NCBI GenBank assembly: GCA_039105265.1
Contig: JAPFFF010000015.1
Coordinates: 682,001-746,000 of the forward strand
Length of the DNA stretch: 64,000 bases
Direction of reading: 5' to 3'
Source: Tritrichomonas musculus
Taxonomy: Eukaryota; Parabasalia; Tritrichomonadida; Tritrichomonadidae
Shown here: in pieces, positions 20,285-31,200 of the stretch
How the letters are laid out: the number at the start of each line of letters is the position of its first letter
How positions within the stretch are numbered: the stretch's first letter is position 1
Program-made: the position numbers and the translations under genes
The notes under the pieces: generated by a model
The model's input: the letters and a program-made list of their open reading frames with translations, nothing else
What the model was told of the DNA's origin: nothing
Database searches by the model: none

Positions 20285-20773
20285 ATGAGCGCAGGTAGAA
20301 ATTTGATCAATAATGTAATTAGAAGACTTAACATGACCGAAGAAGATATGAGGCAATTCACGCCGCCAAAAGCAATTTATCAGAGTTATACTAGGAGAAT
20401 TATCTATGACTTGAAGAAATATGAGTTAGATTTGTTTACCATAATAGCAGAATTTCCTAAAACGATTAAAACAGTTAAGGATAGACAGAAAGTTCTAATA
20501 ATGTTTATTGAAAAGAATCCGAAATATATGGACAATAATTATATTACTATTTGGTTCAGGTTTGCTGAAGATTATGCCACAAAAAGAAGAAAAGTCAAGA
20601 TTATTGAGTATGAATTTGAAAATGCTAGGAGAAATAATGATCCAGAACCACAAATGTCATTCTCTAATTTTTCATTAGATAATTCTGAATTATCTAACTC
20701 TGACGAAGAAGATTTAAACGAAGAAGAAGAGATGAATTCCTTATGTCAATGTTTAAAAATGCTCAAAATTTAA
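20285..20773 (+). CDS. Polinton A protein of unknown function, 162 residues
   Basis: I do not recognise this protein. It starts at ATG in a short A-rich leader and is the first gene inside the left end. The N-terminal two thirds are basic and helical (RRIIYDLKKYELDLF); the last ~45 residues are strongly acidic (SDEEDLNEEEEMN), then CQCLKMLKI. No counterpart is visible in the part of Polinton B inside the window. Left-end position next to the polymerase gene would suit a replication accessory role, which is only inference. Confidence 0.7.
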   Translation: MSAGRNLINNVIRRLNMTEEDMRQFTPPKAIYQSYTRRIIYDLKKYELDLFTIIAEFPKTIKTVKDRQKVLIMFIEKNPKYMDNNYITIWFRFAEDYATKRRKVKIIEYEFENARRNNDPEPQMSFSNFSLDNSELSNSDEEDLNEEEEMNSLCQCLKMLKI

Positions 20774-20888
20774 TTTCTAATTACATAATATTGATTTCTT
20801 TCTGCTTGTTTTTTCTTAAACTATTATTTTAAATTCTGTTTATCTTTTTTCTTTTTTTTTTTTTTTTTCATTCTTTTCACCACAAATT

Positions 20889-20982
20889 ATAAAATTATTT
20901 TATCATTTATTTTTATATCACATGTCTCAAAAAAAATAAATCTAATTTTATTTTAATTTAATTTTTTATCTAATATAAAAAT
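20889..20982 (+). promoter_or_regulatory. Repeated leader motif before Polinton A genes
   Basis: A block TTTTTATATCACATGTCTCAAAAA...AATAAATCTAATT lies here, recurs at 21,469-21,505 before the polymerase gene, and appears inverted at 38,607-38,651 by the last gene. Right before the start codons comes TTTTTTATCTAATATAAAA(A)TATG; the gene at 27,062 has a close variant. A shared viral-type promoter is likely. Confidence 0.55.
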
Positions 20983-21465
20983 ATGACTAAATCAATTGTT
21001 AATGACAAAATGAATAAATTATATAAACAAATTAATAAATATTATAAAACAATAAATCGTAAATTGTTAAAACAAATTGTAAAGCGTACTGATGAAATAA
21101 CAGATTTATATTATGAATACGTAAATCCTGATATGAATGATAAAGAGAAGCGACAAAATGAAAATGCATTATTGACCAAAAGAATTTTAAATAATGAAAA
21201 GTGTAACGAAGTTTGTACATTTAACGGTGTTTTAACTTTCATTTGCGGAATTTATCATTTTCTTTATGCTTACGACAACGAACCGAATAAATTATTCCAT
21301 CATTGTAATATTTGGGATTTCATGCATTGCACACTTCATGAATTCGATATGGAAAAGAAATTTATGTTTCTATTTAATGATGAAAATATACCCGAAACGG
21401 TTGAAAGATTTTTAAATATTGACGATTATGAAATAATGGAATTATTAAAATTAAATTTTAATTGA
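20983..21465 (+). CDS. Polinton A protein of unknown function, 160 residues
   Basis: An unrecognised, Lys/Asn-rich, probably helical protein placed directly before the polymerase gene and sharing its leader motif. Residues ~75-120 hold a Cys/His-containing stretch (CNEVCTFNGV, FHHCNIWDFMHCTLHEF) that could bind metal, though spacing matches no finger I know. The terminal protein of protein-primed replication is often encoded next to or fused with the polymerase, so this gene and the one before it are candidates, without direct evidence. Confidence 0.7.
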   Translation: MTKSIVNDKMNKLYKQINKYYKTINRKLLKQIVKRTDEITDLYYEYVNPDMNDKEKRQNENALLTKRILNNEKCNEVCTFNGVLTFICGIYHFLYAYDNEPNKLFHHCNIWDFMHCTLHEFDMEKKFMFLFNDENIPETVERFLNIDDYEIMELLKLNFN

Positions 21466-21544
21466 ATAATTATTTTTATATCACATGTCTCAAAAATAAA
21501 TCTAATTAATTTTTTATTTTTTAATTTTTTATCTAATATAAAAT

Positions 21545-24500
21545 ATGTCGTTAGATAACACGCCAACAAATAAATTAATCGAGTTATCAAATTTATTATA
21601 TAATGAAAATTTAACAATTAATGATTGGAAAAATGAATTTGATAATGAAAATGATTTACGTGAAAATTTAATTGAAATGTTAGTTTCAGATATTTTAAAT
21701 AAAGGATATGATGGAGAAAATAATTATAATTCCATGTATTGGTTCGTGAAAGGTTTAAATATTCCATCACCGAAACCACTTAAACGTTACATAGATTCAG
21801 ATGATTATTTATTCAAAAATTTAAATAAATACAAAATTCAAGATTCACTTGATGATTTCAACCGTCAACGTTTACATGAAAAATTCAACCGTGATTTACA
21901 TAAAAAAGATTCTTCATTTCTTGATGAATTAATGAAGCATTCAAAAGATATTCGTGAATTTTGGAGAAGTGATTTATTATATAATTCACCACCAGCTGAT
22001 GCATTAAATGATGAGGAATTTTTCCCTGAAGAAAAACCAAAAGATATTAATTTACGTAATATTAAATCATTTAAAGAATGGCAAAAATTAGATGATGAAC
22101 AAAAAACATTAGTGGATGATATGATGAAATCATTATATAAAACACCTACTAATTGGGAAATTAATTTTGAACTTTTAAACAATAAAGGAAAAAAATTAAT
22201 GTTTCCATTACTTAAAAATTTCTTTCAGGAATACATAGACCCATTACCAATGGATAAATACAAAATAGAATTTAAAGTTAAAGGTCAATGGCATTCTAAA
22301 CCATTAACACCTGAAGTTTATAATAAATTAATGGAAAATTTCACTGAAGAACATTTTATATTCGACCTTGACGAAATACCGGCAGAATTTACGGGATTCA
22401 ATAGTGGTGACAATGCAGAATTACCTGATTGGTCATTATTTTCATCATTAAGATTTTCAAAATATTTACATAAAGATAGGGTCCGTAAAGACGTTGGTGG
22501 TTCATTCTTTAACTATATAGCTAATGATAAAGTACCTAAAAAAGTTATTGAGTATTTAAAACGTCTTCAAATATTTGATTCATTAGTGGATGAAAAAGTA
22601 AATGTTCTTGAAGAAGCAAAAGAATTCACTCGAAGTTATTATGATAATTTAACTGGTGATTTAGAATATGAAACCATTGAAATTCCAGCAAAAATTACAA
22701 AATCAACTAAACAACGTGAAGAATTGGATGATTGCTGCTTCGTTTATGCTCTCAAACAAACAGGTTATTATTCAGATGATATTTTAAATCAAATACGATT
22801 AAGAATTAATAATAGGTATTTATCACAAGGTTCAATTGAAAAAATATGTCAAGAGTTTAAGATACATATTAAGTTATCATATATTGATGACAGCAGCGAT
22901 AGAAAAAATAAAAAGACAACGGTTCAACAATGCAAAAACAAAGTCCGTAAATCATATTTGGGAGTCAAAGATGCTGAACCTCAACGAACCCATACATTTA
23001 ACGTTTTTGAAGACCATTATTTCATAGAAGAGAAAACACCATTTAGTACTTATTACATCAAAAATCTTCATAAAAATCTTGATGATGATAAATTCGATAA
23101 AGAATATAATAGTGACCATTGGAGGAAAACCAGATATTATATTTCATCATCAAATTTAGTCCGTGAATTAATGAAGCAAGGATATTTTAATCCAATCACT
23201 TATGGACAATATCGAATATTAAAAACAGTTTTCTATCATGAATTTGATAAAGATTTAACAAATATTAATTTAGAGTATGACCCAGAATATTGCACAAAAT
23301 TAATAGCTCCAAAAATTGTTAAAGAAAGCGAAAACAAAACAGACCCTACTTATTGGTACGCTGATTTTGAAGCCGACGTTTCAGGTAATATTCATAAACC
23401 ATTTATGTGTGTTCTTCAATCACAAAATGGAAAAATTAATGAATGCTTTAAAGGTGAAACATGTAATAAACAATTTCTTGATTTCTTACCTGATCATGCA
23501 GTCGTTTATTTCCACAATTTAGCATATGATTTTCGAATGTTTGCATCATTAGTTAATATCAAAAATACTATAATTAAAGGAACAAAATTAATGAAAGCAA
23601 ATGTTGAATATAACGATAAAAAGATTTTCTTTAAAGATTCATTGCCAATGTTGAATTGTAAACTTTCACAATTACCTTCTATGTTTAATTTGGGCATTAA
23701 TGTTCAAAAAGAAATTTTCCCATACAAATATTACACACTTGAAAGATTAAATACCAACAAAGGAGTAATTAATGATGCAGGCTTAAATGAAGATCAAAAA
23801 TGGACAACAGATGATTATGAATTATTTAAATCAAACATTGATAAAATCCCTAAATGTAGAATTGATGAAAACCATTTCGACATGTGGTCATATGCTGAAT
23901 TTTATTGTAAACAAGATGTAAACATCCTTAGACTTGGATTTAATGAATTCAGAAATGGATTTATTAAAGATTTCAGTATCGACCCTTTTAATTTCATTTC
24001 CATTTCTTCTCTCGCTAATGAAGTATTTAATCAACGTGTTTATTATCCCAATAAAAACCTTTATAAATTAGGTGGTCATGTTCGTAAGTTTTGCTCAAAA
24101 GCTGTTTATGGAGGACGTTGCATGACTGCATACAATAAAAAATGGCATATATTAAAGCTACTTTGTGATTTCGACGCGGTATCATTATATCCTTCAGCTA
24201 TGGCACGTTTATATACCGTTGAAGGTAGACCTGAAGTTATCAAACCTGAACAATTAAACCTTGAATTCCTTTCAAAACAAGGTGCTTACATTGTTGAAAT
24301 CAAAATTACAAAAATTAATAAACATTATCCTTTCCCACTCATTGTTCGTAAAGTAAACGGATTAAATCTTAATGACGATAACTTAAAAGAAGGTGAAACA
24401 TTAAATATAATTGTTGATAATATATCATTAGAAGATCTCATTGAATTTCAAAAAATAGAGTTTGAATTCATCCGTGGTTATTATTGGGCAGGTAAACGTG

Positions 24501-25348
24501 ATTATACAATCCAAAAAGAAATTAAGAAAATATTTAATAAAAGACTTGAATATAAGAAGCAACATAACCCATTACAACAATTATATAAATTAATTATGAA
24601 TTCATGCTATGGTAAAACTATTGAGAAACCAGTTGATAAAGATATTAAATATATGAATGATGACGATTTCGAGAAATATTGGATCAAAAATTATAATAAA
24701 ATTATTGAAGATACATTAATTGAGGGTAGAAAAACACCAATTCACGCTGTAAAAGTTATTAAACAAATTGAAAATCATTTTAACTTTTCACTTCTTGGTA
24801 TTCAAGTTCTTTCTATGTCAAAACGAATTATGAACGAAGTAATGTGTTTAGCTTATGATTTAGGATGCCACATTTATTACCAAGATACTGATTCAATGCA
24901 CATTGAAGTTGATGATTTACCACGGCTTGTTAATGGTTTTAAAGAAAAATATAATCGTGAATTAATCGGAACTAATTTAGGACAATTTCATTCAGACTTT
25001 CCAACCATTAATGGACATGATGAAATGCCAAAATCTATTGAGTCATATTTTCTAATGAAGAAAATGTATATAGATAAATTACAAGATTCAACGGGAGAAA
25101 TTGATTATATGATCCGAGGAAAAGGTTTAACACAAAACTCAATTAAATATGCTTACAAAGAATTTGGTAATGATCCCATGAAATTATATAAATTCATATA
25201 TAATGGAAACACACAAACGTTTGATTTAACGAAAGGACAACCATGTTTCTCAATGAACAAAAATATGACAGTATCAACTTTAAAGAAATTTGAACGTAAA
25301 ATAAAAACAACTTATGAAGAAGGAAACATTGAAAATTATTTTAAATAG
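21545..25348 (+). CDS. Protein-primed DNA polymerase B of Polinton A, with OTU-like segment
   Basis: A 1267-residue family B polymerase. Exonuclease motifs: YADFEADV (~604), YFHNLAYDFR (~655), YCKQDVNILR (~786). Polymerase motifs: A DFDAVSLYPS (~874), B LIMNSCYGK (~1018), C YYQDTDSMH (~1112), and IRGKGL (~1189). The long insertions and lack of other replication domains fit the protein-primed group. The N-terminal ~390 residues are unrecognised and may include terminal-protein function. Residues ~395-500 have DDCCFVYAL and later HTFNVFEDHYF, a layout reminiscent of an OTU-type cysteine protease (D-x-x-C...HY). It overlaps the convergent integrase by eight bases. Confidence 0.95.
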   Translation: MSLDNTPTNKLIELSNLLYNENLTINDWKNEFDNENDLRENLIEMLVSDILNKGYDGENNYNSMYWFVKGLNIPSPKPLKRYIDSDDYLFKNLNKYKIQDSLDDFNRQRLHEKFNRDLHKKDSSFLDELMKHSKDIREFWRSDLLYNSPPADALNDEEFFPEEKPKDINLRNIKSFKEWQKLDDEQKTLVDDMMKSLYKTPTNWEINFELLNNKGKKLMFPLLKNFFQEYIDPLPMDKYKIEFKVKGQWHSKPLTPEVYNKLMENFTEEHFIFDLDEIPAEFTGFNSGDNAELPDWSLFSSLRFSKYLHKDRVRKDVGGSFFNYIANDKVPKKVIEYLKRLQIFDSLVDEKVNVLEEAKEFTRSYYDNLTGDLEYETIEIPAKITKSTKQREELDDCCFVYALKQTGYYSDDILNQIRLRINNRYLSQGSIEKICQEFKIHIKLSYIDDSSDRKNKKTTVQQCKNKVRKSYLGVKDAEPQRTHTFNVFEDHYFIEEKTPFSTYYIKNLHKNLDDDKFDKEYNSDHWRKTRYYISSSNLVRELMKQGYFNPITYGQYRILKTVFYHEFDKDLTNINLEYDPEYCTKLIAPKIVKESENKTDPTYWYADFEADVSGNIHKPFMCVLQSQNGKINECFKGETCNKQFLDFLPDHAVVYFHNLAYDFRMFASLVNIKNTIIKGTKLMKANVEYNDKKIFFKDSLPMLNCKLSQLPSMFNLGINVQKEIFPYKYYTLERLNTNKGVINDAGLNEDQKWTTDDYELFKSNIDKIPKCRIDENHFDMWSYAEFYCKQDVNILRLGFNEFRNGFIKDFSIDPFNFISISSLANEVFNQRVYYPNKNLYKLGGHVRKFCSKAVYGGRCMTAYNKKWHILKLLCDFDAVSLYPSAMARLYTVEGRPEVIKPEQLNLEFLSKQGAYIVEIKITKINKHYPFPLIVRKVNGLNLNDDNLKEGETLNIIVDNISLEDLIEFQKIEFEFIRGYYWAGKRDYTIQKEIKKIFNKRLEYKKQHNPLQQLYKLIMNSCYGKTIEKPVDKDIKYMNDDDFEKYWIKNYNKIIEDTLIEGRKTPIHAVKVIKQIENHFNFSLLGIQVLSMSKRIMNEVMCLAYDLGCHIYYQDTDSMHIEVDDLPRLVNGFKEKYNRELIGTNLGQFHSDFPTINGHDEMPKSIESYFLMKKMYIDKLQDSTGEIDYMIRGKGLTQNSIKYAYKEFGNDPMKLYKFIYNGNTQTFDLTKGQPCFSMNKNMTVSTLKKFERKIKTTYEEGNIENYFK

Positions 25349-26957
25349 GATCTAATAAATATCTTGGTAATAATTGAGTTTCATTTTTACCATTAACTCT
25401 TCCTTCAACTTCATATAATCCATTCTTTTTACCAATAACTTTAAAACTACCTGGTTGAATTATTGATCTTCTTTTCATCATTGAATCTTTTTCATTATAA
25501 ACTTTAACATTTACGCCATTATTAATATTAAAACTTGCTTTATTTTTAATTTCCCAGTTAGCTTGTAATATTCTCCTCACAATATAATTTTCAAGTTCTG
25601 GATCATCATTTACCATCTTTGGTGTTACACTAAATCCTGCCCATTTACTCAATCCTCTATGTGGTGCATTATTGTATTGATTAACTATTTCATTCATTAC
25701 TTCAGGAGTTATTACACCAATTTTCATATTATACGCCATATCTCTAATGGTTCTAATTACTCTATCAATAATTCCTAAACTTGAATGCAAAGGATCATTT
25801 TTTACCTCTTCCTGTTCTTTCTTCATGAAATCGGGATAGTTACCCATTACTTGTCTAGTTACTGGTTTAAAATCAATTCCTAGTGAATTATAAAATGATT
25901 CCCGCGCCAACTTTGAATCAAAACTTCCTTCACCATCACCTGTTAAATGTTTTACATTAGCGCCTTTCTCAATCATTCTATTTAATGCTCTCAAATATGA
26001 AACAGTTGATTTAATAGTTCCTTTTGAAAATTCATTTTCTCCCACTACATCATTTAATAATTCAACAAATAAGTATTTAGTATTCACATTTATTGCTACC
26101 AAATAACCCAATTTTCCACAAAACATTAAATCAATCATCCATGTGTTCTTTTCTGCAACTTTATGCAATTGATAATGTTTTATATTTTGTTTTAAAGGAA
26201 ATGATGAAGGAATTTTTCCCTTTTCTTCTTTCAGTTCCGGGTTAATTAGTTTTAAAGCATTGATTTTATCTTTACTTTTATATCCAAATAATCCCGTAAA
26301 TGGAATTTTATCATATTTTATAGTCGTCCCTGGTTGTTGAAAATATTTTCGTTTATAATCTTCATACCAATTATTAATTGATCTTCTTCCTCTATTCCAT
26401 CCACTTGTGACTTTAACAAAATCCTCAAATGTTAAAAGTTCATTATCTCCATTATGTAAAATTACGTATTCATTCAACCTTTCCTTAAATGATTTCTCCT
26501 TAGGTTTTTTGGGTTTTTCTTTCTTTGGGTGTGCTTCATCCCATGCTTTCTTATACTCCAAATATATTTTCTGTTTATCTTCTTCGAGTAATGGTCGAAA
26601 TGATTTTAAATCATATGCCGCTTTTTCACCTGTTTCATTTTGGTTTTTATATACTTTACTCATTAAATCCTCTCTTGCTATTCTCACTGCTTCTTCATAA
26701 TCTGCCATTCGTTCACGTTCCATTTCTACTTCACGTCTATGTTCTTCATCCTTTACTATATCACGAATGGTTAAGTAATGAATTATATAGAAATTGTTTA
26801 TATGTTGAGCTGGAATTTTCACTTTCAAATATTTTTCACAATAATGATTTATATAATATTTCACTTGTTCCTCAAATCTATTCGGTTCATACTTTTCTAT
26901 CTTACTTGTCACATATGAAATTATCCCATCTGTGTTATTAAATAATGTTTCCGTCAT
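25341..26957 (-). CDS. Retroviral-type integrase of Polinton A
   Basis: A 538-residue integrase that inserts element DNA into the host genome. The RNase H-like core shows the strand with NTWMIDLMF (~273), TGDGEGSFDS (~340), and a helix LGIIDRVIRTIRDM (~397), followed by NQYNNAPHRGL, the usual YNxxPH block. A C-terminal SH3/chromo-like beta segment follows (VIGKKNGLYEVEGRVNG, ending LLPRYLLDP). The N-terminal ~250 residues are charged and Polinton-specific. It is encoded tail to tail with the polymerase. Confidence 0.92.
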   Translation of the reverse strand: MTETLFNNTDGIISYVTSKIEKYEPNRFEEQVKYYINHYCEKYLKVKIPAQHINNFYIIHYLTIRDIVKDEEHRREVEMERERMADYEEAVRIAREDLMSKVYKNQNETGEKAAYDLKSFRPLLEEDKQKIYLEYKKAWDEAHPKKEKPKKPKEKSFKERLNEYVILHNGDNELLTFEDFVKVTSGWNRGRRSINNWYEDYKRKYFQQPGTTIKYDKIPFTGLFGYKSKDKINALKLINPELKEEKGKIPSSFPLKQNIKHYQLHKVAEKNTWMIDLMFCGKLGYLVAINVNTKYLFVELLNDVVGENEFSKGTIKSTVSYLRALNRMIEKGANVKHLTGDGEGSFDSKLARESFYNSLGIDFKPVTRQVMGNYPDFMKKEQEEVKNDPLHSSLGIIDRVIRTIRDMAYNMKIGVITPEVMNEIVNQYNNAPHRGLSKWAGFSVTPKMVNDDPELENYIVRRILQANWEIKNKASFNINNGVNVKVYNEKDSMMKRRSIIQPGSFKVIGKKNGLYEVEGRVNGKNETQLLPRYLLDPI

Positions 26958-27061
26958 GATTTAAAATGAATTAAATTAAAGATATTTGATGATTTCATGA
27001 ATGCAAAAATAATTATTTAGTTTATTTTTAATTTTTTAATTTTTTATCACATAATAAAAAT

Positions 27062-27319
27062 ATGTCTCAAACCTTACCACCTCGAGATCAAGATCTCAGG
27101 CTTCCAGCCCTTAAACAACGTCATGAACGTAAAACATTCGCTACTCCAACGTTGAAACTCATAAATTCACGTCTTCAATATTATAGAAAAGTATTAAGTC
27201 AACCTGAACCAACAACGGAGAAAGGAAAACTTAGTCGTCGAAGAATTCAAAATAAATATGATCAGTGTATGAAAGTAAGACAATTATTAAATAGAGCTGT
27301 TAAGAACCTTTATCTTTAA
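27062..27319 (+). CDS. Small basic Polinton A protein, 85 residues
   Basis: A very basic protein (LKQRHERKTF, KLSRRRIQNKYDQ) with no recognised domain, starting at ATG after TTTTTTATCACATAATAAAA. Its 3' end overlaps the convergent gene at 27,300 by 20 bases. Its charge would suit DNA condensation in the virion, like adenovirus core proteins, but this is inference. The 77-residue basic protein at 52,346 in Polinton B may play the same part, without clear similarity. Confidence 0.65.
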   Translation: MSQTLPPRDQDLRLPALKQRHERKTFATPTLKLINSRLQYYRKVLSQPEPTTEKGKLSRRRIQNKYDQCMKVRQLLNRAVKNLYL

Positions 27320-27527
27320 CATAGAACCCATCACTACCGAAATACTCCAACGCTGGATTATTTGAATTATCAAATTTAGGTAATATTTTTGCAACATTAC
27401 CAACAACAGGTAACTTTTCCATTATTGATTTTGTTTTATTCCATCCAAATTTAAATCCATCAGCAAAATCTTTAGCTGCTTCTTTAACTTTCCCCGCTAA
27501 CTTTTTAAACCAACTACCAAAAGCCAT
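27300..27527 (-). CDS. pVI-like amphipathic minor virion protein, paralogue 1
   Basis: A 75-residue protein beginning MAFGSWFKKLAGKVKEAAKD, an amphipathic helix, followed by a second basic helix and a short Asn/Ser-rich tail. The first eight residues are identical to the protein at 35,306, so element A carries two related copies. Adenovirus pVI has a similar Trp/Gly/Lys amphipathic N-terminus that disrupts membranes, and Polintons encode minor virion proteins of this kind; the parallel is by pattern only. Confidence 0.6.
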   Translation of the reverse strand: MAFGSWFKKLAGKVKEAAKDFADGFKFGWNKTKSIMEKLPVVGNVAKILPKFDNSNNPALEYFGSDGFYVKDKGS

Positions 27528-27606
27528 GAACGAAGTTCTCGAATTGAAAATTCTTTTTAATATTAAATTAAAAATTATGATTTAATATTTTTATTTAAAA
27601 CTAAAT

Positions 27607-28248
27607 ATGACATTAAGACAAGCAAGAATATTAAGTAGTGAGACCGATAACACTATTAAGCAGGAGCAAAACACAAATGTTAACATTAACATTAAACCAT
27701 CAACTAAGTCACGACCTCAAACAGTTCCGTTATATCCTAATGTTCCACCATTAAATCCAAACGTAAATTTTACTCAAGCGAACCAACCTTCGGATATTCC
27801 ACCGGTTGGTCAAACTTTATATATTCCGACGACGGAGGATTTGAACTATCAATCTCAACCTCCAACAAACAGCAATTTCCCATTAACTCGAGACAGAGGT
27901 ATCGCAGATTTAGGAAATGAAATTGAGGATTTAGAAAAGAAAAACCAATTTCTACAAATGTTAGTTGAAATGTATGAATCAAACCCGTTAAAAATAAATG
28001 CTTACGTTGTTTGTAAAAGTAAGTTATTAATGAATATGATAAAGTTATTAACCGATTGTGAAAAAGTTGATTTAGTACTTAATGAAGATATTGGATGTAG
28101 TGGATGTACCGCAAAATCAGGTAAAATCATTTATGTTTCAAAAATATTGGTTACTAAAGATGGTAAAACTAGTGAGTTAAAATATGATTACAATAACATT
28201 TACAGTGAATTTGTTAAATATGGAATTAGTTTGAAAATGACGTATTAA
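27607..28248 (+). CDS. Conserved Polinton virion-associated candidate, 213 residues
   Basis: Has a clear counterpart at 51,510 in Polinton B: both start with xxARILSSExD...KQEQNTNVNI, continue with a Pro/Asn/Gln-rich linker, and end with a folded domain containing ESNPLKINAYVVC, a CSGCT Cys pair, ILVTKDGKTSELK and YGISLKM. I do not know the family. Conservation between two otherwise diverged elements shows it is a core gene. Function could be minor capsid, tegument-like or regulatory. It ends one base from the convergent fibre gene. Confidence 0.75.
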   Translation: MTLRQARILSSETDNTIKQEQNTNVNINIKPSTKSRPQTVPLYPNVPPLNPNVNFTQANQPSDIPPVGQTLYIPTTEDLNYQSQPPTNSNFPLTRDRGIADLGNEIEDLEKKNQFLQMLVEMYESNPLKINAYVVCKSKLLMNMIKLLTDCEKVDLVLNEDIGCSGCTAKSGKIIYVSKILVTKDGKTSELKYDYNNIYSEFVKYGISLKMTY

Positions 28249-28249
28249 T

Positions 28250-31200
28250 TTATGTTTTAAATACAGCTAACATTTTATCATTTATTTTTGCTGTAATCAC
28301 GCCCACCGTTGTTCTGTGTATTTTTGATGTAATAGCTGTTTGACCAGTTAACGTTTTCAATTCTCCTTCATCAATAAAAACTTCATCCCCAATTCCATAA
28401 CATGATGTATCTGTAACTTTAACTAAATAATCTCCATGTGTCGCAAATGTTACACATTTATTAACTTTATCAATCTTAACACAAATTCCAACATACTCAT
28501 TCCATTTTCCATTTGTCTTTACTGAACAAATACAATCTGTAGTGTCATTTTCAGTGCTTTGAACCCATAAACTATCGACATATTTGTAAACCTTACCTGT
28601 CATATATACTGGTGCACCAACTATGAAATCATTTATTGAATTCATTGATTCTTCAATTGGACAGTAATGAGTAATAGTTGTGTTTGGTTGCTCCTTTAAA
28701 TTCGTTATCTTTGTATCTAAAGTTTGAAATAGTTTTAAAGATATATTAGTAGATGTACAATTATTTAAAGTTTGCATTACTATTTTATCCATTGCATCAA
28801 TATTTCCTTCATCATCAATTATTATATCTTTAATTAAATTGTCATTATGAATATATTCATTTAATGTTGTCGTTAATGTTTCATTATTGACAAAATTATT
28901 AAACTCATTATTAACATATTTAGCTGAAAGTAATTTATTATCAGGGAATTCAGAAGGTTTTGAATTATAACCTAATTTATTTATTACAATCTCACCTTCA
29001 TAAATATACATGTCATTTATATCGGATATTGTGCCGGAAGTTGTAACATATAATGAATAATTAATTTCAGAACATGTATATTTCTTTTTAACGCCGTTGC
29101 TATGTGTTAATTCATATTTATATGTTCCAGTTATTACATTACTATTTTTTGTTAATGTTGCATCAATATAAAACTCATTTCTATTAAATATTTTATACCA
29201 TTCACTAATACATAATATTTTTGTTGAATATTTAGTAAATGTAAATGGAACGTCAACGAATTCATAATTTAAAATATCATTCTCTCTTGTTAATAACACA
29301 TCAATGTTTCCATAACTTAAATCATCTTTCCTTCTATAATCATTTAATATGTTCGTTAATGTTTCATTATTGACTAAATCATCTGGTATCGTTGGCATAT
29401 CAGTTTTTAAAGCATAGGAATTTAAATTACTTCCATAAATAACATTTTCAATAAAATATGTTCTTTCAGGATCAACATTAAAAACTTCACGTCCTCCTTC
29501 AGCAACTGTTGGAGTCCATTGAAATATTCCCTCTTCATAATTATAATAACCATATTGTGTTTGACGTCCACCAATAGAACCAGTAACTCCTAAAAATGTG
29601 ATTTTCTTATTTGGACCAGTTCGTTTAACAATTTTATTATTCTCAACGATGAATACACCAGTGTATGAATCATCCACACCTTCAACATTTACCCATTTAA
29701 ATGTTATCGTTGCTGTAAAATTTGGCGATGGTTTCGTTAACTTGAATTTGAAATAAATTTTAACGTTAATATTATCAGGGATCTCTTTTGTTAATTCATA
29801 ATTCATCAATTGAGTTTTTAATGCGTAATTATCCATTGATGCGTTTAATGATGTTAACATATGCTCTTTATGGTTTTCAATTAACTTTTTAGTTGCTGAT
29901 GCTGTTAATAATTGATTATTCGTTAATGTTTCACCTAATTGCAACTCATTATCGTTTTTAGCTGCTGGGGTGTATTTGAGTTTAACAAATGATGGTTGAA
30001 CTGTTCCATAAATTAAAAGATATGGAAATTCATAAACGGGTTCACAAGGATAAGCTGATGAATCAGCAACTTCTTGATTTAAGCATTCAAACGTTTTATC
30101 ATCTTTATATTCATATTCATAATTTTTATATACTTCTCCATCATCATCAACCATAAATGAAACATCAACTTTATAATTAGTTTCAATATGTTCACAGTAA
30201 TATTTAAAACATAATTTATCATTAGGTATGATAGTTTCTGTTTCAACATAAGGTTTTTCTTCAATGACTTCATGAGGTGATAAAACAATTCCATCGTCAA
30301 TTATTTCATCAACATATGCAACTTCTTTAACAGTTGATCCAGCATTTTTACTAAACGCTAATTTTAATGCACCAAATATACCTTCAGCACCAACTTTCAT
30401 TAATCCGCCAAAGTTAAAACAAAAGTTACTAATTTGTACGACATCCATAACTACATCAAACCAATTAGTTTTATTTTTCATATCATTAATTTCTTTCTCT
30501 AACTTTGCACAATAGTTTTGAAGTGCTGATATTTGATTAACCGCAATATCAACTGTATTTCCTAATGAATTTAAAACGAAAACGTGGGATTCAATGTTCT
30601 CACCTATGACTACACCTGAAGTTTGAATGTTAAAGTTTGTATATAATGTTGTGCATGCTTCAGGTCGTGGTGAGACAGTATAATATCCAGTATTAGCTAA
30701 GAACTCAAATGTATTCATTCCTTTTTCATAACTTACATCAGCAATTGTATAAATTAATTCATCATCTTTTGGCATATATAATATTAAACCATATGGAGGA
30801 TTACCGACTTGCAAAGGTGAAGTATAATGATATTCAAGTAATTCAAAATAATTGTCGGATTGAAGTTTGTAGTTATTTAATCCTGAAGTTTTATATTCGA
30901 AGTCAACAATGAAGTCATAAGTTTTATTATTAATGTTTAAAGTTGCTGAATATGTACAATTAGCAAAATCTTTGACGGGGTAAATGTAAACCCTCCATGC
31001 ATCATTATCTTCTTTATATGTTTGAATTTTACAGTTATCTTTAGGTGCTAACATTCCTTTATTAACTAATAACTCAAATGGGTTTCCTTGATTATCATAA
31101 CCAGCGAAAGTGTGTAATACTTTTTTATTAGCTTCATTTTTAGCAATACATATAAAGGCTACTTCATGAGAACCAGGATTTTTACGTGTTAATTTCAGGG

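Noticed and set aside
25341-26957. Integrase as part of an LTR retroelement
   Set aside because: No reverse transcriptase, protease or LTRs nearby; it sits tail to tail with a protein-primed polymerase inside Polinton ends.
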